DNA from: Bacteroidales bacterium
GTDB taxonomy: Bacteria; Bacteroidota; Bacteroidia; Bacteroidales; PXBB01
Assembly: GCA_003565735.1 (NCBI GenBank)
Contig: PXBB01000051.1
Location: 1-33,378, forward strand
Direction: 5' to 3'
Length of the DNA stretch: 33,378 nt
Shown: positions 7,226 to 14,787 of the stretch, one piece after another
Numbering within the stretch: the first letter of the stretch is position 1
How the letters are laid out: every line of letters begins with the position of its first letter
Notes under the pieces: generated by a model
The model's input: the letters and a program-made list of their open reading frames with translations, nothing else
What the model was told of the DNA's origin: nothing
Databases searched by the model: none
Position numbers and translations under genes: made by a program

Positions 7226-8467
7226 CTATATATTTTTTTTATAAACAATAGACACAAGAGTTTTATCGTCTCCTCCCATATTAATAGAAAGACCATAGGG
7301 TCTGTCCTGCGGTATATTAATCTGAGCATCGCCGGTTTTTCCTGTCAACTGTTCCCAAATAGTTACGGCCTGATGCACACCGGTAGCCCCCGTAGGGTGT
7401 CCCCATCCTACAAGACCACCAGTAGTATTGAATGGTATTTTTCCATTTCTGGCGGTATGACCTTCGATGATAAAGTCGGCACCATTACCATGCTCGGCAA
7501 GGCCTATAGCTTCAACAGCCATTATTCCGGCAATGGTAAAACAGTCGTGACATTCAACGGTAGCAAGTTCTTCTTTTGAAATACCCGCCATATCCATAGC
7601 CTTCTTAACAGCTACGGCTGTTGTTTCCAATTTTGTTGGGTCTGCAGGAGGCTTTGTAATATCATATTCGGCCATTCCCAGACCTTTTATTTCAACAGCT
7701 TCACTAAGAGGGATGCCGCACTTTTTTAATCCTTCTTCAGAGACGATGGCTATACCACTGGCTCCATCCGATACTTTTGAACAATCGAAGACGTTAAGAT
7801 TTTCCACAAAAGCTTTGGGATTAGCACGCATAAGACCAAGTCCCATCAAGTCTTCAACTTTATTGTGATATTCTTGTGCTGTGGGGCAAAGTCTGGCATT
7901 TTCAATAGCATTTTTGAACCATATCGCCATAGCCTGTCGCGTTTTTTCGAAACCAAAGCGCGCATAATATGCACCGGCTCTATCGCTGAATTTTCCGGGA
8001 AAAAAGTGGGCATGACCGTCTTTACGTTCTTTATACCATCCTGCAGCTGCCAGAATATCGGCACCATAAACAGCTTTAACACTATTTTGAACTTCAACAC
8101 CAATGACTAAAACAACATCGGCAGTTTCAGCTAACACAGATTTTATGCCGGTGGCTAAAGCCAGTGCGCCAGTTCCGCAAGCTCCTTCTACCCTAACGCA
8201 TGGCTTAAACTTAAGACCTTCGTCGATAAATGGAAAAAAACCTGCTAAATTGGCTTGTTTATTATAGCGTGCGGCAATAAAATTTCCCACCACACATTCA
8301 TCAACATGATGTGAACCACCAATTTGTTTTAAAACTCCCTGACCGGCTTCTTTCATATAATCTTCTAAGCCTGGTCGAGGCTTTTTCGGATGAAATTCTT
8401 TTCTGCCGCTACCCATTGAGATAGTGTTATAACCAGCAACCATATATACTTTTCTTCTTAATTTCAT
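7226..8467 (-). CDS. Thiolase family protein, SCP2-thiolase-like
   Basis: Thiolases cleave 3-ketoacyl-CoA or condense two acetyl-CoA. The 413-residue product has the nucleophilic cysteine in VEGACGTGALAL (C97), the HDCF motif typical of SCP2-type thiolases (H307), and the C-terminal GGLVGWGHPTGATG with H357. These three residues make up the expected catalytic set. It is the last gene of a minus-strand operon after a 3-hydroxyacyl-CoA dehydrogenase (34 bases) and a crotonase. That context supports beta-oxidation or a reverse, acetoacetyl-CoA-forming route. Chain-length preference cannot be read from the sequence. The first residues (MKLRRKVYMVAGYNT) leave a later start at M9 possible. Confidence 0.9.
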   Translation of the reverse strand: MKLRRKVYMVAGYNTISMGSGRKEFHPKKPRPGLEDYMKEAGQGVLKQIGGSHHVDECVVGNFIAARYNKQANLAGFFPFIDEGLKFKPCVRVEGACGTGALALATGIKSVLAETADVVLVIGVEVQNSVKAVYGADILAAAGWYKERKDGHAHFFPGKFSDRAGAYYARFGFEKTRQAMAIWFKNAIENARLCPTAQEYHNKVEDLMGLGLMRANPKAFVENLNVFDCSKVSDGASGIAIVSEEGLKKCGIPLSEAVEIKGLGMAEYDITKPPADPTKLETTAVAVKKAMDMAGISKEELATVECHDCFTIAGIMAVEAIGLAEHGNGADFIIEGHTARNGKIPFNTTGGLVGWGHPTGATGVHQAVTIWEQLTGKTGDAQINIPQDRPYGLSINMGGDDKTLVSIVYKKNI

Positions 8468-8501
8468 ATCTATAGTTTTTTTAATTAAAATATTTATTGT
8501 T

Positions 8502-9842
8502 TTATATATAATCGTTTATTGGTCCGTAAGCATGGAAGAAACCGGTAAGCAAGACTGTGTTCACATCTTCTGCTTTGTATGCGACTTTATCTTTGACAAG
8601 ATTTTCACCTATTTCCTTAGACCTTTTCAGGTAACCCAAGGCTACTTTACAGCCTAAACAACTGCAAGCTTTCATATTATCGAAATATTGACGCAGTTTG
8701 ACATCTTTGTTTTTGTCGGCAATTAGTGCTTTCCATGGTGTATAACCGGATGGCAGGGCTCCTGCTTTTTCATCACATTTAGAGGCCAAATCAGCTATGG
8801 GTACATAAGCTTCTTTTTCGATATCAAAAATGGCTACCGGACGTCCTTTTTCATATTTCAGGAAGCCGTCTTTTTGCGAACCATCAAAATTTTGCCCGCC
8901 TTTAACATCCTTAGACATCATAAGGTCAAGAAGTGGACTGTGAATGTTTTCGTTTTTCACATAAGGCTTCATAACCTTCATAATAAACTGACAGACATCA
9001 ATACCTACATAATCAATCAACTGGAATATACCCATGGGGCGCACCATAAACTCCTGACTAACCTTATTAATAATATAAACGGCTTCTGCAAAAGAAAGCT
9101 TTTCTTCTTTACGAAGCTTATCAATCAGGCTCATTCCATACAAGGCATCGCGCATAAAATGGCCGTTGCCAATAAAGCCGGCAAAATCGTAAGAAGGCAC
9201 TTCAATTTTGCGCAAGTTTTTGATATATTGCGATACAAACTCAGAAAGTTCCGGCTTAGAGCCTTCGGCTTTAATAACTTCAACAAGCTTCTGTACGGCA
9301 GGTGGATTATAAAAGTGAACACCTAAAATACGTCCGTCCAGCCCGGCTTCTTTATCGAGATAACCAATAGGGATAGAAGAAGTATTGGTAAAGAACCAGG
9401 GTGTCACCTTGCTATTTTCATTAATTTGCGAGAAAAGTTTTATTTTCAAATCAGGATTTTCGCTGGCCGCTTCAAAAATAATGTGTGATTCGTAAGCCGA
9501 CTCTAAAGTAGTCACAGGACGTACAATATGCATAACATCCTTTACGTACTGGTCGATTATTTCTGAATTATCAATCAAATCTTTTCTGTCGGCATACAAT
9601 GCGCGCAGCTTATTAATTTTCTTTTCAGCTGCTTTTACAACTTGCACCTGCAAATACCTCATAAGGCCTGTAAGTGCTTTTTGACTCACATCCAGCGCAT
9701 AAATAATATACTGCTTGTTTTTGTTTTCAGGTTTTAGGCTCAATTCAGCCATTTCCATAGATGTCAGCAATAAAATACCGCTGCCCATCTTACCGGCTGC
9801 ACCTAATACCAAAACATTTTCTAGTCTTTCTTCGTATTTCAT
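8502..9842 (-). CDS. 3-hydroxyacyl-CoA dehydrogenase
   Basis: This NAD-dependent enzyme oxidises 3-hydroxyacyl-CoA to 3-ketoacyl-CoA, or the reverse. The 446-residue protein begins with a Rossmann motif GAAGKMGSG (14-22). It has the family FEAASENPDLK segment (E124), TNTSSIPIG at 152-160, and the catalytic-histidine segment GVHFYNPPAVQKLVEV (H176). A C-terminal dimerisation domain follows from about residue 200 (FAGFIGNGHFMRDA). It is longer than the roughly 280-residue Hbd type. The extra length includes an insertion after the first strands (30-45, a KPENKNK loop) and an extended C-terminus with a cysteine cluster (CSCLGC, about 395-400). It sits between crotonase (56 bases upstream) and thiolase genes in the same operon. 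Confidence 0.92.
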   Translation of the reverse strand: MKYEERLENVLVLGAAGKMGSGILLLTSMEMAELSLKPENKNKQYIIYALDVSQKALTGLMRYLQVQVVKAAEKKINKLRALYADRKDLIDNSEIIDQYVKDVMHIVRPVTTLESAYESHIIFEAASENPDLKIKLFSQINENSKVTPWFFTNTSSIPIGYLDKEAGLDGRILGVHFYNPPAVQKLVEVIKAEGSKPELSEFVSQYIKNLRKIEVPSYDFAGFIGNGHFMRDALYGMSLIDKLRKEEKLSFAEAVYIINKVSQEFMVRPMGIFQLIDYVGIDVCQFIMKVMKPYVKNENIHSPLLDLMMSKDVKGGQNFDGSQKDGFLKYEKGRPVAIFDIEKEAYVPIADLASKCDEKAGALPSGYTPWKALIADKNKDVKLRQYFDNMKACSCLGCKVALGYLKRSKEIGENLVKDKVAYKAEDVNTVLLTGFFHAYGPINDYI

Positions 9843-9898
9843 TTTTGTGATGTTTTAATGATTAGTAAAAACTTGTTAATATAAATAAGTGTAAAAAT

Positions 9899-10675
9899 TT
9901 ACCAGTTGGGTTTTCTTTTTTCGAGAAAAGCTTTCATACCTTCGCCCGACTCGCCATTGCCAAAGAGATTTCCAAAATAATCGGCTTCAAGTTTGCTGGC
10001 TTGTTGAAGATCCATTTGCATACCTTTAATGGTAGCTTCTTTAGCTTTACTGACAGCAATTTTTCCTTTAGAAGCAATCTTAATGGCTATTTTTTTTGTT
10101 TCATCAATTAATGTGTCTGCCGGAAAAACTTTCTGCACCAGACCTAAACGGTAAGCCTCTTCGGCATCAATCATATCTGCAGTCAACAGCAAGTACAAAG
10201 CATTAGAGAGGCCAATAAGCCTTGGCAAGCGCTGGGTTCCGCAATATCCAGGGATAAGGCCCAAGTTGACTTCCGGCTGTCCGAATTTGGCATAAGAACC
10301 GGCAATGCGTATATCACAAGCTAAGGCAAGTTCGCAGCCTCCACCCAGTGCAAATCCATTAACAGCAGCTATAACAGGTATCGATAAGGTTGATAAACGG
10401 GCAAAGGCTTGCTGACCCGTTTCAGAAAAAGCTTTACCTTGATCACAGTTCATACCTGACATTTCAGATATATCAGCTCCTGCAACAAAGGCTTTACCTG
10501 ACCCGGTAATAATGAGTGCACGTAAGGCATCATTTTTTTCCAAATCATCTAATACTTTATTGAACTCTTCAAAAAAAAGAGCATTCAACGCATTCATTGC
10601 TTCCGGCCTGTTGGCTGTCAACAAGGCAATATTGTCAGCAATTTCAATTTTTAAAGTCTTGTATGTCATATTCAT
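9899..10675 (-). CDS. Enoyl-CoA hydratase/isomerase (crotonase family)
   Basis: Crotonases hydrate trans-2-enoyl-CoA to 3-hydroxyacyl-CoA. The 258-residue length and layout are standard. The oxyanion-hole segments are GKAFVAGADISEM (60-72) and NGFALGGGCELALACD (106-121). The two expected catalytic glutamates are E115 (GGCELA) and E135 (QPEVNLGLIPG). The usual PGxGGTQRL segment reads PGYCGTQRL, with a cysteine in place of a glycine. This is the first gene of the operon with 3-hydroxyacyl-CoA dehydrogenase and thiolase. A TAnnTTTG motif lies just upstream on the minus strand at 10699-10692. The exact substrate, for example crotonyl-CoA, is inferred only from the operon. Confidence 0.93.
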   Translation of the reverse strand: MNMTYKTLKIEIADNIALLTANRPEAMNALNALFFEEFNKVLDDLEKNDALRALIITGSGKAFVAGADISEMSGMNCDQGKAFSETGQQAFARLSTLSIPVIAAVNGFALGGGCELALACDIRIAGSYAKFGQPEVNLGLIPGYCGTQRLPRLIGLSNALYLLLTADMIDAEEAYRLGLVQKVFPADTLIDETKKIAIKIASKGKIAVSKAKEATIKGMQMDLQQASKLEADYFGNLFGNGESGEGMKAFLEKRKPNW

Positions 10676-10691
10676 TAGTTTTAATTTATTA

Positions 10692-10699
10692 CAAAAATA
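10692..10699 (-). promoter_or_regulatory. Putative -7 element of the acyl-CoA operon
   Basis: Read on the minus strand this is TATTTTTG, matching TAnnTTTG, 17-24 bases before the crotonase ATG. A second match, TAACTTTG, occurs on the same strand at 10718-10711. Either could be the true element. Confidence 0.35.
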
Positions 10700-10762
10700 A
10701 GTTTTTTTTCCAAAGTTAAATTATTAAAAAAAGAAAAATGAGCAATGGTAGTCATTATTTTA

Positions 10763-10770
10763 TAATTTTG
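10763..10770 (+). promoter_or_regulatory. Putative -7 element of the UpxY-like gene
   Basis: TAATTTTG matches TAnnTTTG and ends 17 bases before the ATG at 10788. No clear -33 TTG was seen. Confidence 0.4.
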
Positions 10771-10787
10771 CAGTAAACAAATCAGTT

Positions 10788-11282
10788 ATGACTAGAAAAT
10801 GGTTGGTTGTGTACACAAAGCCACAGCACGAAGTAAAATCTTATAATTACTTGTGTATGCACAATATCAAAGCCTATTTACCATTGTATAAGGAACTCAG
10901 ACAATGGAGCGATCGCAAGAAGTGGGTTGAAAAACCTTTGTTTCCGGGGTATCTTTTTGTCTTTGTATCTAACAAAGAATATTTCAATGTTTTGAGTTGT
11001 CCAAGTATTATTAAGTACATTTTTCATAATGGTGTAGCTGCTACTGTTGACAATAGAATAATTGAAGGTATTGAAAAACAAATAAAAATAAATAATGGTG
11101 AAAATATTGAAGCTGTTGATGTAGATTTTGAATATGGGCAAGAAATTGTTTTAAAAACAGGGCCATTTAAGGGGCTTACTGGCAAGCTGGTTCAGTTCAA
11201 AGGAAAACATAAAATTGCCATAGAACTGGAGTGTATGAACAGAAGGATACTTATTGAAACCCGTAAAGCCCATGTTGTTTAG
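10788..11282 (+). CDS. UpxY-like NusG paralogue, polysaccharide-locus antiterminator
   Basis: This 164-residue protein is a specialised NusG-family factor. The NGN domain (about 1-95) has WLVVYTKPQHE at the N-terminus and the diagnostic KPLFPGYLFV (49-58). A KOW domain follows (GQEIVLKTGPFKGLTGKL, about 117-134). In Bacteroidota, UpxY-type paralogues head capsule or exopolysaccharide operons and prevent premature termination within them. Here it precedes a sugar-nucleotide epimerase (67 bases) and RmlA, which fits that role. The housekeeping NusG normally sits beside secE and ribosomal protein genes, which are absent here. The operon is unusually short for an UpxY target. Confidence 0.88.
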   Translation: MTRKWLVVYTKPQHEVKSYNYLCMHNIKAYLPLYKELRQWSDRKKWVEKPLFPGYLFVFVSNKEYFNVLSCPSIIKYIFHNGVAATVDNRIIEGIEKQIKINNGENIEAVDVDFEYGQEIVLKTGPFKGLTGKLVQFKGKHKIAIELECMNRRILIETRKAHVV

Positions 11283-11349
11283 GCATTTAATTAAACACCA
11301 TAACATTAAAAAATAGAGACGATATTTTTCAGTTGTAAAACAAACATGT

Positions 11350-12336
11350 ATGGAAAGACAGATTCGAAATAAAAAAGTATTGGTAACAGGTGGCGCCGGA
11401 TTTATTGGTTCCAACTTATGCCAGGCATTGGTAAATCAAGAAAATGAGGTGGTATGCTTAGACAACTTCCTGACCGGCAAAAAAGATAATATCATTTCGC
11501 TCACAGCATATGAAAATTTTAAACTTATCGAAGGTGACATCAGAAATATCAAAGCCTGCGAAGAAGCCGTAAAAGGTGTTGACATTATTTTGCATCAAGC
11601 TGCATTAGGCTCTATACCAAGGTCAATAAAAGACCCTGCCACAACCAATGCAATTAATGTGGATGGTTTTATCAATGTTTTAATTGCCGCCAAAAATGCC
11701 GGTGTAAAAAGAATTGTTTATGCTTCCAGTTCATCGGTTTATGGTAGTTCAAAAAAATTACCTAAAATTGAAGAAGATATTGGAGAGCCCTTATCGCCCT
11801 ATGCCATTACCAAAAGGGTTAATGAATTATACGCCAAGGTTTTTGCCGATATTTATGGCATGACACTTATCGGGTTAAGATATTTCAATGTTTATGGTAT
11901 CAAGCAAGACTCATACAGCACTTATGCAGCTGTTATACCAAAGTTTGTAAGTACCCTTATTAAATATGAAAGCCCTGTAATTAACGGCGATGGTTCATTT
12001 TCAAGAGACTTTACATATATCGACGATGTCATTCAAATCAACCAACTGGCTGCACTTACAAATAATGAAGAAGCTTATAATCAGGTTTTCAATGTCGCTG
12101 TTAATGACAGGAACACAATCAATACTTTATTTGATATTATAAAAGAAAATTTAGCGTCTCTTGATTCTGAAGTTAGCACTATCAGGCCTGTTTATGGCCC
12201 TGGAAGGCCCGGCGACATACCACACTCGCTGGCTTCCATAGAAAAAGCCCAAAAGCTTTTAGCTTACAAACCTGAGAACAAGCTTAAAGATGGTATTAAA
12301 AAAACAATAAAATGGTATTTTGATAATTTAAAATAA
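11350..12336 (+). CDS. NAD-dependent epimerase, probable UDP-N-acetylglucosamine 4-epimerase (WbpP-like)
   Basis: This extended short-chain dehydrogenase would interconvert a UDP-hexose at C4 for surface polysaccharide synthesis. The 328-residue product has the Rossmann GGAGFIG (14-20), [11 protein letters not shown] after the second strand, and the catalytic S-x(n)-Y-x3-K set (SSSSVYG at 127-132, Y151 and K155 in SPYAITKR). The phrase [15 protein letters not shown] (82-96) is a hallmark of the WbpP/TviC branch, which acts on UDP-GlcNAc and UDP-GalNAc or their uronic acids. The call to that branch is by motif only. rmlA follows after 7 bases, and an UpxY-like regulator precedes it. Confidence 0.87.
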   Translation: MERQIRNKKVLVTGGAGFIGSNLCQALVNQENEVVCLDNFLTGKKDNIISLTAYENFKLIEGDIRNIKACEEAVKGVDIILHQAALGSIPRSIKDPATTNAINVDGFINVLIAAKNAGVKRIVYASSSSVYGSSKKLPKIEEDIGEPLSPYAITKRVNELYAKVFADIYGMTLIGLRYFNVYGIKQDSYSTYAAVIPKFVSTLIKYESPVINGDGSFSRDFTYIDDVIQINQLAALTNNEEAYNQVFNVAVNDRNTINTLFDIIKENLASLDSEVSTIRPVYGPGRPGDIPHSLASIEKAQKLLAYKPENKLKDGIKKTIKWYFDNLK

Positions 12337-12343
12337 TAAACAA

Positions 12344-13216
12344 ATGAAAGGAATCATTTTAGCCGGTGGTGCCGGCACACGTTTACATCCAATTACGACA
12401 GTTGTTTCAAAACAATTGTTGCCTGTCTATGACAAACCCATGATATACTATCCCTTATCGGTTCTTATGTTGTCAGGTATAAGAGAAATACTTATTATAT
12501 CAACCCCTCATGATTTACCAAACTTCAAGCGTCTTTTTGGGGATGGCTCACTCTTAGGCTTACAAATCAGCTATGCAGAACAACCCAGCCCCGACGGCCT
12601 TGCCCAAGCTTTTATTATTGGCGAAGCGTTCATTGGGGATGATGATGTTTGTTTAGTTCTTGGAGACAATATGTTTTATGGTGCCGGTTTTCAACAATTA
12701 CTACGCGATGCCGTTCATACTGTAAAAAATGAAAATAAAGCCACCGTTTTCGGTTATTACGTTGACGACCCTGAACGCTATGGTGTTGCAGAAGTAGATA
12801 CAGCAGGCAATGTTATAAGCATCGAAGAAAAACCCAAAAACCCTAAAAGCAACTATGCCGTTGTTGGGCTTTATTTTTACCCTAACAGTGTTGTTGAGAT
12901 AGCAAAAAATGTAAAACCTTCAGACAGAGGTGAACTTGAAATTACCAGCGTTAATGAAGCTTATCTCAACAGAAAGCAACTTAAATTGCAAGTTTTAAGC
13001 AGAGGATTTGCATGGCTTGATACCGGAACGCATGAAGCTATGAGTGAAGCTACTGAGTTTGTTAAAGCTATTGAAAAAAGAACCAGTCTGAAAATTGCGT
13101 GCCTCGAGGAAATTGCCTATAATTTAGGATTTATTGATAAGGAAACCCTCGAAGAAAATATACGCCTGCAAGGAAAAAGTAGCTATGGCAACTATTTGAA
13201 AAAACTTTTAAAATAG
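12344..13216 (+). CDS. rmlA: Glucose-1-phosphate thymidylyltransferase
   Basis: RmlA (RfbA) couples dTTP and glucose-1-phosphate to dTDP-glucose, the first step to dTDP-rhamnose and other dTDP-sugars. The 290-residue protein closely follows the family. It has the nucleotidyltransferase signature [11 protein letters not shown] (8-18), [58 protein letters not shown]-like segments, and a C-terminal [13 protein letters not shown]. It begins 7 bases after the epimerase gene. The expected partners rmlB, rmlC and rmlD are not in the window, so the rest of the pathway must be elsewhere if rhamnose is the product. Confidence 0.95.
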   Translation: MKGIILAGGAGTRLHPITTVVSKQLLPVYDKPMIYYPLSVLMLSGIREILIISTPHDLPNFKRLFGDGSLLGLQISYAEQPSPDGLAQAFIIGEAFIGDDDVCLVLGDNMFYGAGFQQLLRDAVHTVKNENKATVFGYYVDDPERYGVAEVDTAGNVISIEEKPKNPKSNYAVVGLYFYPNSVVEIAKNVKPSDRGELEITSVNEAYLNRKQLKLQVLSRGFAWLDTGTHEAMSEATEFVKAIEKRTSLKIACLEEIAYNLGFIDKETLEENIRLQGKSSYGNYLKKLLK

Positions 13217-13223
13217 TTTTTTT
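13190..13223 (+). terminator. Weak AT-rich terminator-like hairpin at the end of rmlA
   Basis: AACTATTT (13190-13197) pairs with AAATAGTT (13211-13218), with further A/T pairing possible inside the loop, and is followed by T residues (13219-13223). The left arm is within the last codons of rmlA. The stem is all weak except two G/C pairs, so this is tentative. Confidence 0.35.
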
Positions 13224-13379
13224 GGGCTGTTTCTGTATAATACCTCTATATATTTCACGTTAGTAATAGTCAAAAACTTGCAACTCAAACATCGTGTTTT
13301 GTTATGCTTTAGCACCTGACAAAATAAGAAAAAGCAACATATAAACATTTTCAGATAAAAAGGAAGCAGTCATTATCTT

Positions 13380-14711
13380 ATGCAAAACAATTTCAGAAAT
13401 TTTATCAAAGCCAAAGAGTTGTGTTCAGTCAATGACAAAATTTTACTGGCTGTCAGCGGAGGTATAGACTCAGTAGTGATGCTTAATCTATTTATCAAAG
13501 CCGGTTACTCCGTTTCGGTAGCACATTGTAATTTCAATTTACGAGCACAAAACTCCATAGATGATGCTGCTTTTGTGAAATCATTGTGCCGCAAGCACAA
13601 GCTGCCCTACTATTATAAATCTTTTCAGACACGAAGTTACGCAAAGGATAAAGGTGTTTCACTACAGATGGCAGCAAGAAACTTGCGTTTCGAATGGTTT
13701 GATGCACTCGTTGAAAAAGATTCATTTCAACATGTGGCTTTAGCCCATAATAAAAACGATATAGCAGAAACCATGCTGATAAACTTATGCCGAGGTACAG
13801 GCCTTAAAGGTTTACATGGTATTCTACCCAAAAATGGTCATTACATTCACCCTTTACTTTTCGCCGAACGTAAAGCCATAGAATCATATGCCCGCAAGCA
13901 GGGCTTGAAATGGAGAGAAGACGCATCTAACTTTGAAACAGACTATCATCGCAACAAATTGCGCTTAAAAGTTTTTCCTATACTCAAAGAGCTGAATCCA
14001 TCAGTAATAGAGGCCTTTTATAAAACAGCTGAAAACATTGCTCAAATTGAACAGGTGTGTCACGAAAAAATTGATGAAGTAGCTAAAAAAGTGATTGTCA
14101 AAAAACAAGATAAAACATACCTCAATAAAGCTTCTTTGATATCGCAAAAACATATAGCCCCATATCTCTATGCCCTGATAAGCGATTTTGGTTTTAACTC
14201 GGCACAGGTAAATGATATTATAAAAGTTTTAAACAGGCAACCCGGTCAAATATTTCATAGTGCTACACACCGCCTTCTTAATGACAGAACTTACCTGATT
14301 ATTGAAAAAAGACCTGCACGAAAAAAAACACAAGAAGTTTTTATTGAGAAAAACACCAAAACACTTAATTCAGAAAACTTCACCATACAGTTTGCCGTTT
14401 TTCCCTATAACAAACATATAAACTTTAAAACTGCTCATAAACATACTGCATTTTTTGACCTTGACAAGATACAATACCCCCTTAAAATACGCCCCTGGCA
14501 AAAAGCCGACAGCTTTTACCCTTTTGGTATGAAAAATCGAAAAAAAATCAGCGACTTTCTTATTGATGAAAAAGTAAACCTTTTTGAAAAAGAAAAAGTT
14601 AGCGTACTAACTGATTCTGCAAACATATTATGGGTTATTGGTTATAGAAATGACGACAGGTACAAAGTAACTGCTGAGACAAAAAAAGTTTTAAAAATTG
14701 AAATATTATAA
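13380..14711 (+). CDS. tilS: tRNA(Ile)-lysidine synthase
   Basis: TilS attaches lysine to C34 of the CAU-anticodon isoleucine tRNA so that it reads AUA; it is essential in most bacteria. The 443-residue product has the N-type ATP pyrophosphatase P-loop LLAVSGGIDSVV (22-33) and the NFNLRAQNSIDDAAFV and AHNKNDIAETMLINLCRGTGLKGLHGI segments. It continues with REDASNFETDYHRNKLRLKVFPIL, and a C-terminal TilS domain with KIRPWQKADSFYPFGMKNRKKISDFLID. Length fits the Bacteroidota form. It starts 163 bases after rmlA with a probable terminator between, so it is probably a separate transcript. An AGGAAG lies about 15 bases upstream of the ATG. Confidence 0.96.
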   Translation: MQNNFRNFIKAKELCSVNDKILLAVSGGIDSVVMLNLFIKAGYSVSVAHCNFNLRAQNSIDDAAFVKSLCRKHKLPYYYKSFQTRSYAKDKGVSLQMAARNLRFEWFDALVEKDSFQHVALAHNKNDIAETMLINLCRGTGLKGLHGILPKNGHYIHPLLFAERKAIESYARKQGLKWREDASNFETDYHRNKLRLKVFPILKELNPSVIEAFYKTAENIAQIEQVCHEKIDEVAKKVIVKKQDKTYLNKASLISQKHIAPYLYALISDFGFNSAQVNDIIKVLNRQPGQIFHSATHRLLNDRTYLIIEKRPARKKTQEVFIEKNTKTLNSENFTIQFAVFPYNKHINFKTAHKHTAFFDLDKIQYPLKIRPWQKADSFYPFGMKNRKKISDFLIDEKVNLFEKEKVSVLTDSANILWVIGYRNDDRYKVTAETKKVLKIEIL

Positions 14712-14726
14712 TTGCCCATTTTTGCG

Positions 14727-14734
14727 TAATTTTG
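14727..14734 (+). promoter_or_regulatory. Putative -7 element before dsbD
   Basis: TAATTTTG matches TAnnTTTG in the 76-base gap between tilS and dsbD. This would allow dsbD to be transcribed independently of tilS. Confidence 0.35.
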
Positions 14735-14787
14735 CAAGTTATAAATTTTGAAGCGGAGCTAATAACACGGAAATATTTTGATATTTC

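Noticed and set aside
7202-7579. 125-codon plus-strand open frame
   Set aside because: It is antisense to the C-terminal part of the thiolase, which contains the conserved GHPTGATG motif, and its product looks like a random shadow translation.
8874-9326. 150-codon open frame on the plus strand
   Set aside because: It lies wholly inside the 3-hydroxyacyl-CoA dehydrogenase gene on the opposite strand, has no recognisable domain, and its composition follows from the opposite-strand codons.
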